Part shown: positions 1 to 7,973 of the stretch, piece after piece | Layout: each line of letters opens with the position of its first letter | Position numbering within the stretch: position 1 is the first letter of the stretch | From: Ktedonobacter sp. SOSP1-85 | Lineage (GTDB): Bacteria > Chloroflexota > Ktedonobacteria > Ktedonobacterales > Ktedonobacteraceae | Direction of reading: 5' to 3' | NCBI RefSeq assembly: GCF_016587415.1 | Contig: NZ_BNJI01000002.1 | Span: forward strand, 124,001-188,000 | Length of the DNA: 64,000 nt | The notes under the pieces: generated by a model | Databases searched by the model: none | What the model was told of the DNA's origin: nothing | The model's input: only the letters and a program-made list of their open reading frames with translations | Position numbers and translations under genes: made by a program

Positions 1-148
1 TGAGTTCCATTAACGGCGGAAGCTTGACTAAGTCCAGATGATTCATGGTTTTTCACCGTTTCAAATACTGGTGCAGCGAAGCAAACGCCAGACACTTTAT
101 AGACGCCACATCTGAGGTTTATTGGGTGATACAGAGGTAGGCCCAGGA

Positions 149-575
149 GTGCGTCTGTTTGCTTATCGAGGAGTTGCTTGAAGAGCCGTACTTGAGTAGT
201 AGTACGAGGGGTGAGCGGCCTGCGTTCAGCAGTGGCACTGCTGGAGGTGGGAAGCCCGCTGACAATGTATCGGATGGGCCTAGCCGAAAGGGACCATCTG
301 GCTACCCCTGTGATCTATGTCGACGAATGGGGCACTGCCCCGCGAAGGAACTCGCACAAGTGTCGTTACTACCGAAAGGGGAAATGGCTGTTACCCCTTA
401 GCCAAAATGGCATGGCGGCTGGCTCATTGGATTCCTGGTCTGATGAGCGCTACTTCATTGACCGCCTGGCGTAAAGCAGACAGCTACGGATCGCTATCAC
501 TTCTCGATAGGGAATCAGGGAACGCTCACACCGCCAGTGCTCGTAAGAGCCGCAAGAATGCCAGTAGGTAATGGC
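149..575 (+). ncRNA. 5' portion of an ORF-less group II intron (copy 1)
   Basis: A stretch of about 430 bases is clearly homologous to 12485-12900 (copy 2) but with indels that destroy any shared reading frame, so it behaves as RNA rather than protein. It starts GTGCG, the usual group II 5' end, and the 16 bases before that point (CAGAGGTAGG..AGGA) are also shared with copy 2, as expected of the exon target recognised in retrohoming. Between the copies a hairpin shows compensatory change: the AGGGG/CCCCT stem here is GAGGG/CCCTC in copy 2, and GGCT in its loop can pair with AGCC beyond it (pseudoknot). No domain V follows, so this copy is 3'-truncated. The group II assignment rests mainly on copy 2. 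Confidence 0.6.
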
Positions 576-958
576 AGAGATAAGGTGTAAAAGCAGCTTC
601 TGCAGTTTGAGCGGCTCATATGGCTGTCCCAGGAAGGAATCCTTGCCATATACCTCTATCCGTTAACGAGAGCGCAGAAGAGTCAGATCGTCCGTTTAGC
701 CTGGGTGTGTGCCTACTGGGTACTGCATCCTGGGGGGACTGTTGAGCACAGACATACGCGAAGTTGGCAACTGTTAGAGGTCTGGGAGGTTGAGGTAGAC
801 GCGGATCTCTTCGCCGCTGTTGAAATAACGTTCACAGTGCCTTCAGGCTAAAGCTGCGTATAGAACGGCTGTATAGCAAAACACAACGGGTGAAGAACGT
901 GATACGCGAAAAGGAAGGATTGCGACAGTAGGCTCCGGTTCGCGTACCTGGGTGCTGG
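576..958. other. Gene-free interval, nothing recognised
   Basis: No convincing reading frame, RNA fold or repeat was seen between the end of the intron-like sequence and the TRGTAA-type repeat end at 959. It may be decayed intron or exon sequence. Confidence 0.5.
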
Positions 959-1083
959 TAGTAAGTGCGACGAGTTGACAGATTTTTGGGTGAAGAGTGA
1001 ACAACCGGTGCGAAGAGTGAACAATCGTATAGATGTCCCTGGAAAAACCGCCTCTCATCTGGTATTCTTCTTTTGAAAACTGT
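959..1083 (+). repeat. Solo end of the TRGTAA terminal-repeat family (element F)
   Basis: The end begins TAGTAAGTGCGACGAG, then has GATTTTTGGGTGAAGAGTG and CCGGTGCGAAGAGTG, then AACCGCCTCTCATCTGG and a final GTAAATTGCG. The same ordered blocks occur at the outer right end of element E (47644 read leftward) and at both ends of cassette D (42158 and 43311). The matching opposite end was not found downstream of the exonuclease gene, so this is a solo or truncated copy lying just 5' of that gene. Confidence 0.65.
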
Positions 1084-1176
1084 AAATTGCGTCCTTTAGA
1101 CCACTCTTGTCGGAAGGATACGGATGGTTACACTGGCTGTCGCTTGAGTAAAAAGAAGCAACAAGAGGCAACGGTA

Positions 1177-1761
1177 ATGCACAAACAATTTGAGCACGTG
1201 GTGGTAGTGGATGTTCGCACCACTTGCTGGGAAAAAGGAGCACGACCAGAAGATGATGAGCATGAGATCATCGAGATCGGGACGTGTATCCTGGATATTC
1301 CCACCCTCTCGATTGCTCAAAAGCAGAGCGTCATTCTGCGACCACAGCGCTCGAAGATCAGCGCCTTTTGTACCGAGCTGACCACCTTGACGCAAGAACA
1401 AGTCGAGGCTGAGGGAATTGCCTTTCCGCAACTCTGCTTGCAATTGAAGCATCAGAAAATGCACAAGTATGCCTGGGCTAGCTTTGGAGAAGATCATCGA
1501 CTTCTCGTCGAGCGCGAATGCCTCGCCCGCCAAGCCCCCTATCCCTTAAATGCTCTCCATTTGAACGTGCGATTGCTGACCACCTTCCACCTCCAGCTTA
1601 CCCAGGCCCCCAGCCTGGCTCGCACGCTTCAGATGCTTGGACTCCCACCTCAGGAAGGACACCGTGCTGGTGATGCGGCATGGAGTTGTGCCCAGGCCCT
1701 AGCATTCTTTCTAGCGCGTTTGAGAGGACAGCCCGAAGCAATAGAGATAGGGGTGAAATGA
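1177..1761 (+). CDS. DEDDh-fold 3'-5' exonuclease-like protein with a substituted catalytic residue
   Basis: The 195-residue product matches the ERI-1/KapD type of RNase T-fold exonuclease, which trims 3' ends of RNA or DNA. Exo I is VVVVDVRTTCW, near residue 10; family members normally read D-x-E, but here the second acidic residue is Arg. A later WASFGEDHRLL resembles Exo II and HRAGDAAW carries the Exo III His and Asp. The protein may therefore be inactive or use another metal ligand. The ATG at 1177 is chosen over an upstream in-frame start at 1033 because the fold begins there, AGAGG lies about 9 bases before it, and the upstream codons lie in repeat-family sequence. Stand-alone gene; role unknown. 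Confidence 0.7.
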   Translation: MHKQFEHVVVVDVRTTCWEKGARPEDDEHEIIEIGTCILDIPTLSIAQKQSVILRPQRSKISAFCTELTTLTQEQVEAEGIAFPQLCLQLKHQKMHKYAWASFGEDHRLLVERECLARQAPYPLNALHLNVRLLTTFHLQLTQAPSLARTLQMLGLPPQEGHRAGDAAWSCAQALAFFLARLRGQPEAIEIGVK

Positions 1762-2004
1762 AGGTTACTGCGATCAGGGGCAGGCCATCGGGCGTGACGA
1801 GCACTACGTAGCATGTTCCCAAAGGGCAAAGGAGCGAAAGCATTGATCACCACTTGGTGCAGCGGAACGAACATGCGCGATGACAGGAACTGTCACCTAC
1901 GAGTTCCCATGCCAGCAAAGACACGCTCACCTCGCGAGGTCTCTCCACCTATTCTGAGAGAGCATACTGGCCTATTAGGCCTATACACAGTTCGCTTCGC
2001 TCAG

Positions 2005-2895
2005 CTATTTGCGTCGTCGCGAAGAGGGTGAGTTGCCGCGCCTCCTGTTGCGCCGTTTGCGTTGTGGCGTCAGGGATCGAGCCTTGAGAGCGCTTTGTTG
2101 GATGGGCGAGTTAGCTTCTTGAGCCATTGCGGGTTTGAGGGGAACTCCTCCCCAGACGGAAACAATGTATTGCTGGCCGATATTCATAAGGAGGGAGACG
2201 ACGCGGTAGAGCGCCAGGCCTGCCGCGAAGTGCCAGGCAATGAGAACGGTCATGGCGGCAGGAAGAAGGAGTAGCAACCATTGCATATTCTGTGAGATAT
2301 GTTGCATGGTGTCGCGTGTCTCGACTGCGGCCAGTGGTTGGGTCAGCCAGGTCTGGAGGAGGGTGAGTAGCCCGGTCAGTAGCGGTAGAATCGCCGTGGG
2401 ATCGGGTGCGCCAAGCGAGATGTGCCAGGTGGCGTTGAGCACCGTGAACCACGTGAGGTGCAGATTGGGGAGAGAGGTAACGTGAGCAACAAAGGGATAG
2501 AGATAGCGATTGATGTCAGCAACCGAAGGCGCTTGCAGGATCATATTAAGGGCGAAGTATAGCCCAGAATAAATGGGAGCCTGAATAAGTAGTAAGAGGA
2601 AGGTCGAACTGGTACGAATACCATTCGCCTTATACAGTTCTTGCAAAGCGCGTGTCTGAGCCAGGCGATCAGAGGTATAACGCCTACGAAGCGCCTGAAT
2701 CTCGGGCTGGAGCCGCCTCATCACTTTGCCCTGGCGCACCTGTCGCAGCGTCAGGGGCAGGAGGAGCACTGAGATGCTGACCGTCAGCATGACCAGTGCC
2801 AGGCTAAAATCCCCAAGCCAGGCATATAACTGAAGTAGGGCGTTAAAGATGGGATACGTAAAAAGCGTGTGGAAGAGATCTAGAATACTGGACAT
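2005..2895 (-). CDS. yidC: YidC/Oxa1-family membrane protein insertase
   Basis: A 296-residue polytopic protein of the YidC/Oxa1 family, which inserts proteins into the cytoplasmic membrane with or without SecYEG. It has an N-terminal segment followed by the typical block from FSLALVMLTVSISVLLLPLT through the basic loop (RQGKVMRRLQPEIQALRRRY) and QAPIYSGLYFALNMIL. A long lipophilic region and a very basic C-terminal tail rich in Arg and Lys follow, suited to ribosome contact. The ATG at 2895 has GAGGG six bases upstream and is preferred to the GTG at 2907. In most bacteria yidC sits with rpmH/rnpA; here it is alone among mobile elements, so it is probably an accessory paralogue. Confidence 0.88.
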   Translation of the reverse strand: MSSILDLFHTLFTYPIFNALLQLYAWLGDFSLALVMLTVSISVLLLPLTLRQVRQGKVMRRLQPEIQALRRRYTSDRLAQTRALQELYKANGIRTSSTFLLLLIQAPIYSGLYFALNMILQAPSVADINRYLYPFVAHVTSLPNLHLTWFTVLNATWHISLGAPDPTAILPLLTGLLTLLQTWLTQPLAAVETRDTMQHISQNMQWLLLLLPAAMTVLIAWHFAAGLALYRVVSLLMNIGQQYIVSVWGGVPLKPAMAQEANSPIQQSALKARSLTPQRKRRNRRRGNSPSSRRRK

Positions 2896-2910
2896 AAATT
2901 CCCTCACCAG

Positions 2911-2944
2911 GTAAACAAGTAAAAACTGCCTTTTACTTGTTTAC
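2911..2944. promoter_or_regulatory. Inverted repeat just upstream of the insertase gene
   Basis: GTAAACAAGTAAAA and its reverse complement are separated by six bases, ending about 16 bases before the insertase start. It could be an operator or a 5' leader hairpin; the sequence does not decide. Confidence 0.4.
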
Positions 2945-2965
2945 GTCAGAAGAAATATAAAGTTG

Positions 2966-3020
2966 AATAAGGTGTGTAGTGGCGTGCTGGCTCTGCCAGC
3001 GCGCCACTACACACCTTATT
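2966..3020. terminator. Strong hairpin between recombinase 3' end and insertase leader
   Basis: A 26-base stem (AATAAGGTGTGTAGTGGCG and onward) with a TCT loop and a single mismatch lies downstream of the minus-strand recombinase gene. There is no long T tract, so termination is plausible but not certain; it could equally be a mobile-element end. Confidence 0.5.
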
Positions 3021-3034
3021 CTGCTCTCCATAGT

Positions 3035-3066
3035 GGCCTGTTAGGCCCAGGCGCGAAGTTTACAAC
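3035..3066 (+). repeat. GGCCTRTTAGGCCC..TTTACAAC repeat, left copy
   Basis: GGCCTGTTAGGCCC is followed by GCGCGAAGTTTACAAC. An inverted relative lies at 6109-6142 and a diverged direct copy at about 45525-45552. The 13-bp palindromic tip alone also occurs at 1969-1981 next to the insertase 3' end. With the copy at 6109 it brackets the serine recombinase and cassette A. Confidence 0.5.
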
Positions 3067-4766
3067 ACTAAGGCGTGAGAGAGCTTCAAACCAAGCAGTA
3101 CATTGTAGGGTTCGCGTGATCGAACATCACCGATAGGTGCCGTTATCGGCACTGTCCATCGCTCAAGATAGTCCAATCGCAACTGACAAAAACGGACTCG
3201 TTCACTTTGGGGCGAGGTGGGGATCACATAGCGGATCTCCACCTCCTCATTCGTTACAACGACGCGGTCGATCAACAACTCGATCAGCATCCGTTTTTCT
3301 TCAAAGGTAGCCTCAGCCAGACCGTGCTGAACATGCTGACAAAACGCTTCAATGGACTGAACCATGGCCGCTAGTTCGTCGCGCTGTCCAACGTTGGCTT
3401 CTAACTGACGAACTTGCTCAGCCAGAACTTGGAGACGCTGCTCCAGTTCTTTCCGCCGCCGTGCGTACTCCGAGAGGTCGAACACCTGAGCCAGATAGGC
3501 GTCGGTAAGCCGTTCCAACTGATGCTCGATGCTCACGCGAGCTTTGCGGAGATTCTCTCGTCGCGCGTGGAGTTCTTGCGGGAGCCACTGCCCACCCCGC
3601 GCTCGCTGGAGGGCCGCTGTGATCATGTCAGGATGTGTGAGAACCTGGCAAACATCTTGCCAGACGAGATCATCGAGCTGGCCAGTCGGGATGAAACGCG
3701 AAGGACACTTTTCCTGACGGCAGGAGACCAGAGGCTGGTTCTTCCCTCGGCAGGTATAGTAGGCATACCCTGGATGACTGGTGTGACCGATGCACGCGAG
3801 ATGGCAGATCCCGCAACTCACCAGCGCACGCAAGAGGTACGAATGCGCCGTGTTGTTACGGCGGGCAAATTGCTGGTTCTGAGCTAATCTGGCTTGCACT
3901 TGCTCGAATTGCTCCTGGCTGATAATGGCAGGGATCTGAGCGATGGCGGTCCACTCTTCTGCAGGGGTTTGAACATGCCCCGTACGCCCTCGGCCGATGG
4001 GCATGACAGGGGACTGTCGCCTCTGGGCAGGGGTTGCGTGTGTCCGACCGATATACACTGTTCCCGTATAGACCGGGTTGGTGAGAATACTACGCACTGA
4101 CCCTGGATTCCAGCGGGACTTGCCACTAGAGGTGGGCACCTGATGCTCCGTGAGGTGTTTCGCCATCCCGAGCAGCGTCTGCCCACCTTGTGCGTAATGG
4201 ACAAACATCTCTGTAACTGTGGCCGCTTCTGCTGGCTCCACACGGACTCCTGTTGGATCGCGTGGCCGTGCAGGATCAACGCGATACCCATAGGGAGGAC
4301 GCGTCCAGGGCAACAGTCCACCAGCTTGATACTTCTGGAGACGGCCACGCCGCATCCGCTCCGCGATCAGACTGCGTTCGTACTCCGCCACGGCTCCCCG
4401 GATCTGTAACACCAGTTGATCGTGAGGGTCCTGACTCATGGGACGATCGGTAAATTCGACTTGGCACCCTCCTCGTTCAAGTTCTTCTGTCAAGAGCACC
4501 TGATGGATATACTTGCGGGCTAATCGGTCGGGCGCAGTGATCACGACGCGGTCAAACTTGGCTAAACGAACTTGATCGCGTAAACGATCCAATCCTGGTC
4601 GCCGCAGATTGGCCCCGCTATAGCCGTCGTCACGAAAAATGTGCTCATCACACCACACCCATCCATGTGTTTGGCTATGCTTCCGAAGTTGTTCTAATTG
4701 CTGTTCAATAGTTTGCGCTTGCGCCTGGCGTTGGGTAGACACGCGCACATACATCGCTACGTTCAT
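3060..4766 (-). CDS. Large serine recombinase
   Basis: A 568-residue site-specific recombinase of the large serine type. The N-terminal resolvase domain has the nucleophile in AMYVRVSTQRQ (Ser 10), the Arg-rich active-site segments DDGYSGANLRRPGLDRL and ITAPDRLARKY, and then EYERSLIAERMRRG. The recombinase domain (NPGSVRSILTNPVYTGTVYIG) follows, then a zinc ribbon starting CGICHLACIG, and a C-terminal coiled coil around LEQRLQVLAEQVRQLEAN. ATG 4766 has AGGAGG six bases upstream. The 70-residue gene at 4705-4917 overlaps its start, an arrangement also seen for the recombinase at 38870-40570. It probably mobilises its own small element; core att sites were not resolved here. Confidence 0.92.
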   Translation of the reverse strand: MNVAMYVRVSTQRQAQAQTIEQQLEQLRKHSQTHGWVWCDEHIFRDDGYSGANLRRPGLDRLRDQVRLAKFDRVVITAPDRLARKYIHQVLLTEELERGGCQVEFTDRPMSQDPHDQLVLQIRGAVAEYERSLIAERMRRGRLQKYQAGGLLPWTRPPYGYRVDPARPRDPTGVRVEPAEAATVTEMFVHYAQGGQTLLGMAKHLTEHQVPTSSGKSRWNPGSVRSILTNPVYTGTVYIGRTHATPAQRRQSPVMPIGRGRTGHVQTPAEEWTAIAQIPAIISQEQFEQVQARLAQNQQFARRNNTAHSYLLRALVSCGICHLACIGHTSHPGYAYYTCRGKNQPLVSCRQEKCPSRFIPTGQLDDLVWQDVCQVLTHPDMITAALQRARGGQWLPQELHARRENLRKARVSIEHQLERLTDAYLAQVFDLSEYARRRKELEQRLQVLAEQVRQLEANVGQRDELAAMVQSIEAFCQHVQHGLAEATFEEKRMLIELLIDRVVVTNEEVEIRYVIPTSPQSERVRFCQLRLDYLERWTVPITAPIGDVRSREPYNVLLGLKLSHALVL

Positions 4767-4917
4767 CCCTTTCCTCCTGATGTGGCGCTTCCTGCAAACG
4801 GCCTGGTGGCGCATCCAAGCTCCATCGGACCAGATTCTGATACGCTTGATCCCATCGTTGTTGCGCGTCGGCTGTTGGGACGACGGAACGCCGGACGCTC
4901 CACTGACGTGTCTTCAT
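4705..4917 (-). CDS. Small protein translationally coupled to the serine recombinase
   Basis: This 70-residue frame begins ATG AAG ACA CGT behind AGGAGGATACGT and overlaps the recombinase start by about 60 bases. The N-terminal half (MKTRQWSVRR, then QQRWDQAYQNLVRW) looks like a compact helical protein; the rest is Arg-rich. No family was recognised. The same position relative to a serine recombinase is occupied by the unrelated-looking 40563-40766, which argues that an accessory small gene is a regular part of these elements. Confidence 0.45.
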   Translation of the reverse strand: MKTRQWSVRRSVVPTADAQQRWDQAYQNLVRWSLDAPPGRLQEAPHQEERDERSDVCARVYPTPGASANY

Positions 4918-5150
4918 ACGTATCCTCCTGAGAATCACATGCCCATTCATGTGCCTCATTAGGATACCTTGTTTGTGGAGTTGCCGAAAGGCGCCTGCGT
5001 AATGGCAATCTCCACCAACTGAAATGGAGAGAGCTGATCCGGCTCAGACAGAATTTGTCGTTTGTGATTGTACCATCAAATCGCCTCTATGCTGCTGATA
5101 AGATGCAGATTTTGAGGATGATCGATCAGAAAAGACAGTGCCGATAAGAT

Positions 5151-6090
5151 TAGTAAATAGCGTGAATGTTCGACGGTTTTTAAGCTCAATGATGGGAATT
5201 CGGCGCGAATGTTGGGAAGCGACTGGCTCACTGAAAGTGAATCCGCTCTAGAAGCAGCTTGTTGCATGCACACGGTGGAAATTCATGGCAGCGTTTTCTT
5301 GTTTTTGTTGAGCGTGATTTCTGTCACATTTCAGTGCCACTCTTCGTTTCTGCAGCAGAACATCATTGTCATAAAAACGGAGGGAACAACGTGATGCGAT
5401 GCATGACGCCACTTGGCGCAATCATCCTGGGTGCCATTGCCGGCGCTGTAGGGACCACGGCGATGGACCTCGCACTGTACGCGCGCCACCGTGCCAGCGG
5501 CGGTAGCGACCGATTCCTGGCCTGGGAATTCGGCGGCAAGAGCGATTGGGAGAGCGTCTCGGCCCCCGCACAAGTGGGCCGTCGCCTGTATGAGGGCTTG
5601 CTGCAACGTCCACTCGCCGACCGTTGGGCTCGCCTGACGAATAACCTCGCGCATTGGGGGTACGGCATCGGCTGGGGCTGCACCTTCGGGGTTGTCGGTG
5701 GAACGTTGCGCCGCCTGCCCCTGGCGGCGGGCCCAACGTTCGGAGCCTGCGTGTGGGTGAGCAGCTACGTCACCTTGCCGCTGCTGGGGCTCTACAAGCC
5801 AATATGGAAGTACAGCTTCACAGAGCTGGCTCCAGATCTGGCCGCGCATCTCGTCTACGGCACCGTCACCGAACGCACCTTCAGCACACTGGCATGACGA
5901 GCCGTCACGTCACTGAAACTCAAAGAAGCGAACATGAGGCGAACCACGTTGCTGTGAATTTACAAAAACGGTGTGCAAACGTCCGCTTGTAGAGTGGCTT
6001 TTCTCAGACGCTGAATGGTCGATTCCCATGTTTCGCGCCGATTTCCTAACATTCACCTTAAAAACCGTCGATCATTCGCGCTATTTACCA
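5151..6090. mobile_element. Cassette A: terminal-repeat-bounded unit carrying one membrane-protein gene
   Basis: Imperfect inverted repeats of about 75 bp (roughly 83 percent by eye) bound 940 bases: TAGTAAATAGCGTGAATG on the left and, reading inward from the right, TGGTAAATAGCGCGAATG; both continue with CGACGGTTTTTAAG and CGGCGCGAA. The five bases AAGAT flank the unit on both sides (5146-5150 and 6091-6095), a target duplication indicating insertion as a unit. There is no transposase inside; the only evident gene is the membrane protein at 5394-5897, whose GC content is clearly higher than that of the repeats. Confidence 0.75.
5394..5897 (+). CDS. Small integral membrane protein of unknown function
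   Basis: A 167-residue protein (ATG 5394; a GTG one codon upstream is equally well placed) behind GGAGGG. The N terminus is a Gly/Ala-rich membrane segment (LGAIILGAIAGAVGTTAMDL), a cytosolic-looking middle runs from ALYARHRASGG to PLADRWARLTNN, and further hydrophobic stretches include WGYGIGWGCTFGVVGGTLR and a segment around VWVSSYVTLPLLGLY. I do not recognise the family; paralogues of this shape are common in soil bacteria and are annotated only as membrane proteins. It is the sole cargo of cassette A, and its high-GC codon use suggests transfer. Confidence 0.7.
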   Translation: MRCMTPLGAIILGAIAGAVGTTAMDLALYARHRASGGSDRFLAWEFGGKSDWESVSAPAQVGRRLYEGLLQRPLADRWARLTNNLAHWGYGIGWGCTFGVVGGTLRRLPLAAGPTFGACVWVSSYVTLPLLGLYKPIWKYSFTELAPDLAAHLVYGTVTERTFSTLA

Positions 6091-6599
6091 AAGATGCACT
6101 GGCCGCTAACGTTGTAAATTTCTCCGGCGGGCCTAATAGGCCAGAATGTTGTTCTGGTTTTCTCTGACGTATATCTTCGCCCGAAATGGAATTTGACCCA
6201 TAAACCTGCCCAAAGTTTTCTTCTCCCAGATAGCTCGGATTTTCATTCACGAACCCACGTTTCACGCCTCAATCTGGTGGAGAATTACGTCAATGCGGCG
6301 AGAAAATGCGTCACTACCTTGTTTTTGATTCCAAAGTTGGGTATGCTCTCAGCAGAGGTATCCAGCACGCCATGCGGAAATGGTTGTAAATGTGATTACT
6401 GAATGGCGTAGTTTTTTGATAAGTATATGATGCTTATCGCAGATAGCCTTCCCAAAGAGAAAGCTCTTGAACCCGCTTACAAAGCCCTTTCCCTCGTTAA
6501 GGGAGGGAAAAAGCAACACCGAAATTACGTCAAACAATTATCAAATTTTGTCGCCATTTAGTAATCATATTTACACATGAATGAAGGTGGGCCATCGCC
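6091..6599. other. Intergenic interval with one repeat copy
   Basis: It holds the AAGAT target duplicate (6091-6095) and, at 6109-6142 on the minus strand, a relative of the 3035 repeat (GGCCTATTAGGCCC..AAATTTACAAC). The rest is AT-rich, with the words AATTACGTCAA twice, and no coding frame is convincing. Confidence 0.5.
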
Positions 6600-7610
6600 A
6601 TGACCGGAATCGAAGCTTCGACCTCTCTCCCTCCCTTGCCGCGCTGGTTCGGACCTAGAGCCAGCCCAGATGATCCGGCCGTCTCGGCCCTGATCGACCG
6701 CGTCGCGCGCGGGGCCGGGTGGGCAGACATCGGCGGTTCGTTCAACCTCAACGTGCGAATAGACGCTGAGACGCCGGTTGTCCTCCGGGTTCATAGGCCG
6801 TGGGTAACGCGCGGCCGAGTGGCTGGATTGCGACGCCTGCGCGAGCGGCTCCAGCGCACCCAAGTCCGAGTCGCTCGGCCGATTCGGATGTTCGGCTCCG
6901 ACTTTGTGAGGGTCGCTGATCGTTGGGCTGAGCTTGAGGAGTTCATCGATCACGTGCAGCCACCGGCGACCCAGGATTCCTACGTCCGCCTATTCGAGGA
7001 GCTCGGACGTCTTCACGCGGCGCTCAAAGCAGTCTGGGAGCCCAGTCCGCCCGAACCTCTCGACGACCACAGGACATTCGGCCAACTGCGTTACTCGGTC
7101 GGCTTCACTCGCTGCCGGCTCGGACCCCGTAGCGAGCCGGTCGTGCGTCGGATGCGCCAACTGATTGGCGAGCTGTCCAAGCTCCGCAAGGGTGTCGAAC
7201 TGCCATTCGCGCCGATTCACGGTGACTACCGCTTGGGCAACGCGGTTGAACTGTCAGACGGCTCATGGGTCACCCTGGACCTGGATTTTGCGAGGGTCAG
7301 GGAGCGGCTGTACGACATCGCGGGCGCTCTGAGCCTGATGCGCGACCTTCCCGGCATCGCCACCAGCCTGAACCCGGGTGCACAGAGCGGCGAATGGATC
7401 GAGCCGCGACTACTGCTCGACGCCTATGAGCGCACCGCTCCGGAACCCCTGACTCCCGACGAGCACCGTTGGCTTCCCGGGGCTCTGGCCCTTGTACCCT
7501 TGCACTGGGCTGCCACCGCCGGACTCGCAGGAGACGGCGTCGAGGAGGCGGAGAGCGCAATGAGCGCCGCCGAGACCTGGTGGTCGCGTCGGGCTGAACT
7601 GTCGTCGTAG
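6600..7610 (+). CDS. Aminoglycoside phosphotransferase (APH)/choline-kinase-like enzyme
   Basis: A 336-residue small-molecule kinase of the APH fold, transferring ATP phosphate to a hydroxyl of an unknown substrate. The N lobe contains GGSFNLNVRI and the VVLRVHRPW strand with the ATP-anchoring region; the catalytic loop is PIHGDYRLGNAV (Brenner motif, Asp then Asn) and the metal-binding segment is TLDLDFARV. The length is usual for the family. The gene is high in GC compared with the AT-rich sequence before it, consistent with acquisition. Specific antibiotic resistance cannot be inferred; homoserine-kinase-like or spectinomycin-type substrates are as likely. Confidence 0.82.
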   Translation: MTGIEASTSLPPLPRWFGPRASPDDPAVSALIDRVARGAGWADIGGSFNLNVRIDAETPVVLRVHRPWVTRGRVAGLRRLRERLQRTQVRVARPIRMFGSDFVRVADRWAELEEFIDHVQPPATQDSYVRLFEELGRLHAALKAVWEPSPPEPLDDHRTFGQLRYSVGFTRCRLGPRSEPVVRRMRQLIGELSKLRKGVELPFAPIHGDYRLGNAVELSDGSWVTLDLDFARVRERLYDIAGALSLMRDLPGIATSLNPGAQSGEWIEPRLLLDAYERTAPEPLTPDEHRWLPGALALVPLHWAATAGLAGDGVEEAESAMSAAETWWSRRAELSS

Positions 7611-7612
7611 TC

Positions 7613-7785
7613 CGGCGGCTGCGCGACAAGATATCCTTGATCCGATTGCTGCCGCGACAATCCAGCAGTAAATGGGGAAAGAAGCCTGAAGCATCGATTG
7701 CAATCGCCAGACCCTCTCCAGTGATCTGGATATGTTCGACGCGCATCACTTCCGGTAGAGAAAGCAGAGATATCTCTTCCATCAT
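7613..7785 (-). pseudogene. N-terminal relic of an ISL3-family transposase
   Basis: Reading leftward from ATG 7785 (behind GAGGGAG) the frame gives SLLSLPEVMRVEHIQITGEG, the typical beginning of ISL3 transposases, and then runs into SNRIKDILSRSR, where the first zinc-binding cysteines are disturbed. The rest of the gene is missing, replaced by the end of the kinase gene. It lies within 200 bases of the intact ISL3 element but in the opposite orientation. Confidence 0.6.
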
Positions 7786-7973
7786 GAACTCCCTCTTGCG
7801 AGAAAATACATGTTTCGATGAGACGCTATCACCTTTCACCGATATGTCGCAAAGCAAGCGAATGGTAAACCCCAAGAGTGGACTTGCACTAGAGCCGTCT
7901 TAGCCCAGACTTGACGCATATCTTCGCTATTTTCTCCCTCTGACGCATATCTCCCCCTTTTGGCGAATTTATG

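Noticed and set aside
149..575. IscB/IsrB-type omega RNA (HEARO) as identity of the repeated structured RNA
   Set aside because: A pseudoknot and standalone copies fit, but the GTGCG start, shared 5' exon and a domain V/VI at the 3' end of copy 2 fit a group II intron better; no IscB/IsrB gene lies nearby. A covariance-model search would decide.
7297..7875. 192-residue minus-strand open frame
   Set aside because: Only its first 60 residues (ISL3 start) are meaningful; the rest is antisense to the APH-like kinase.
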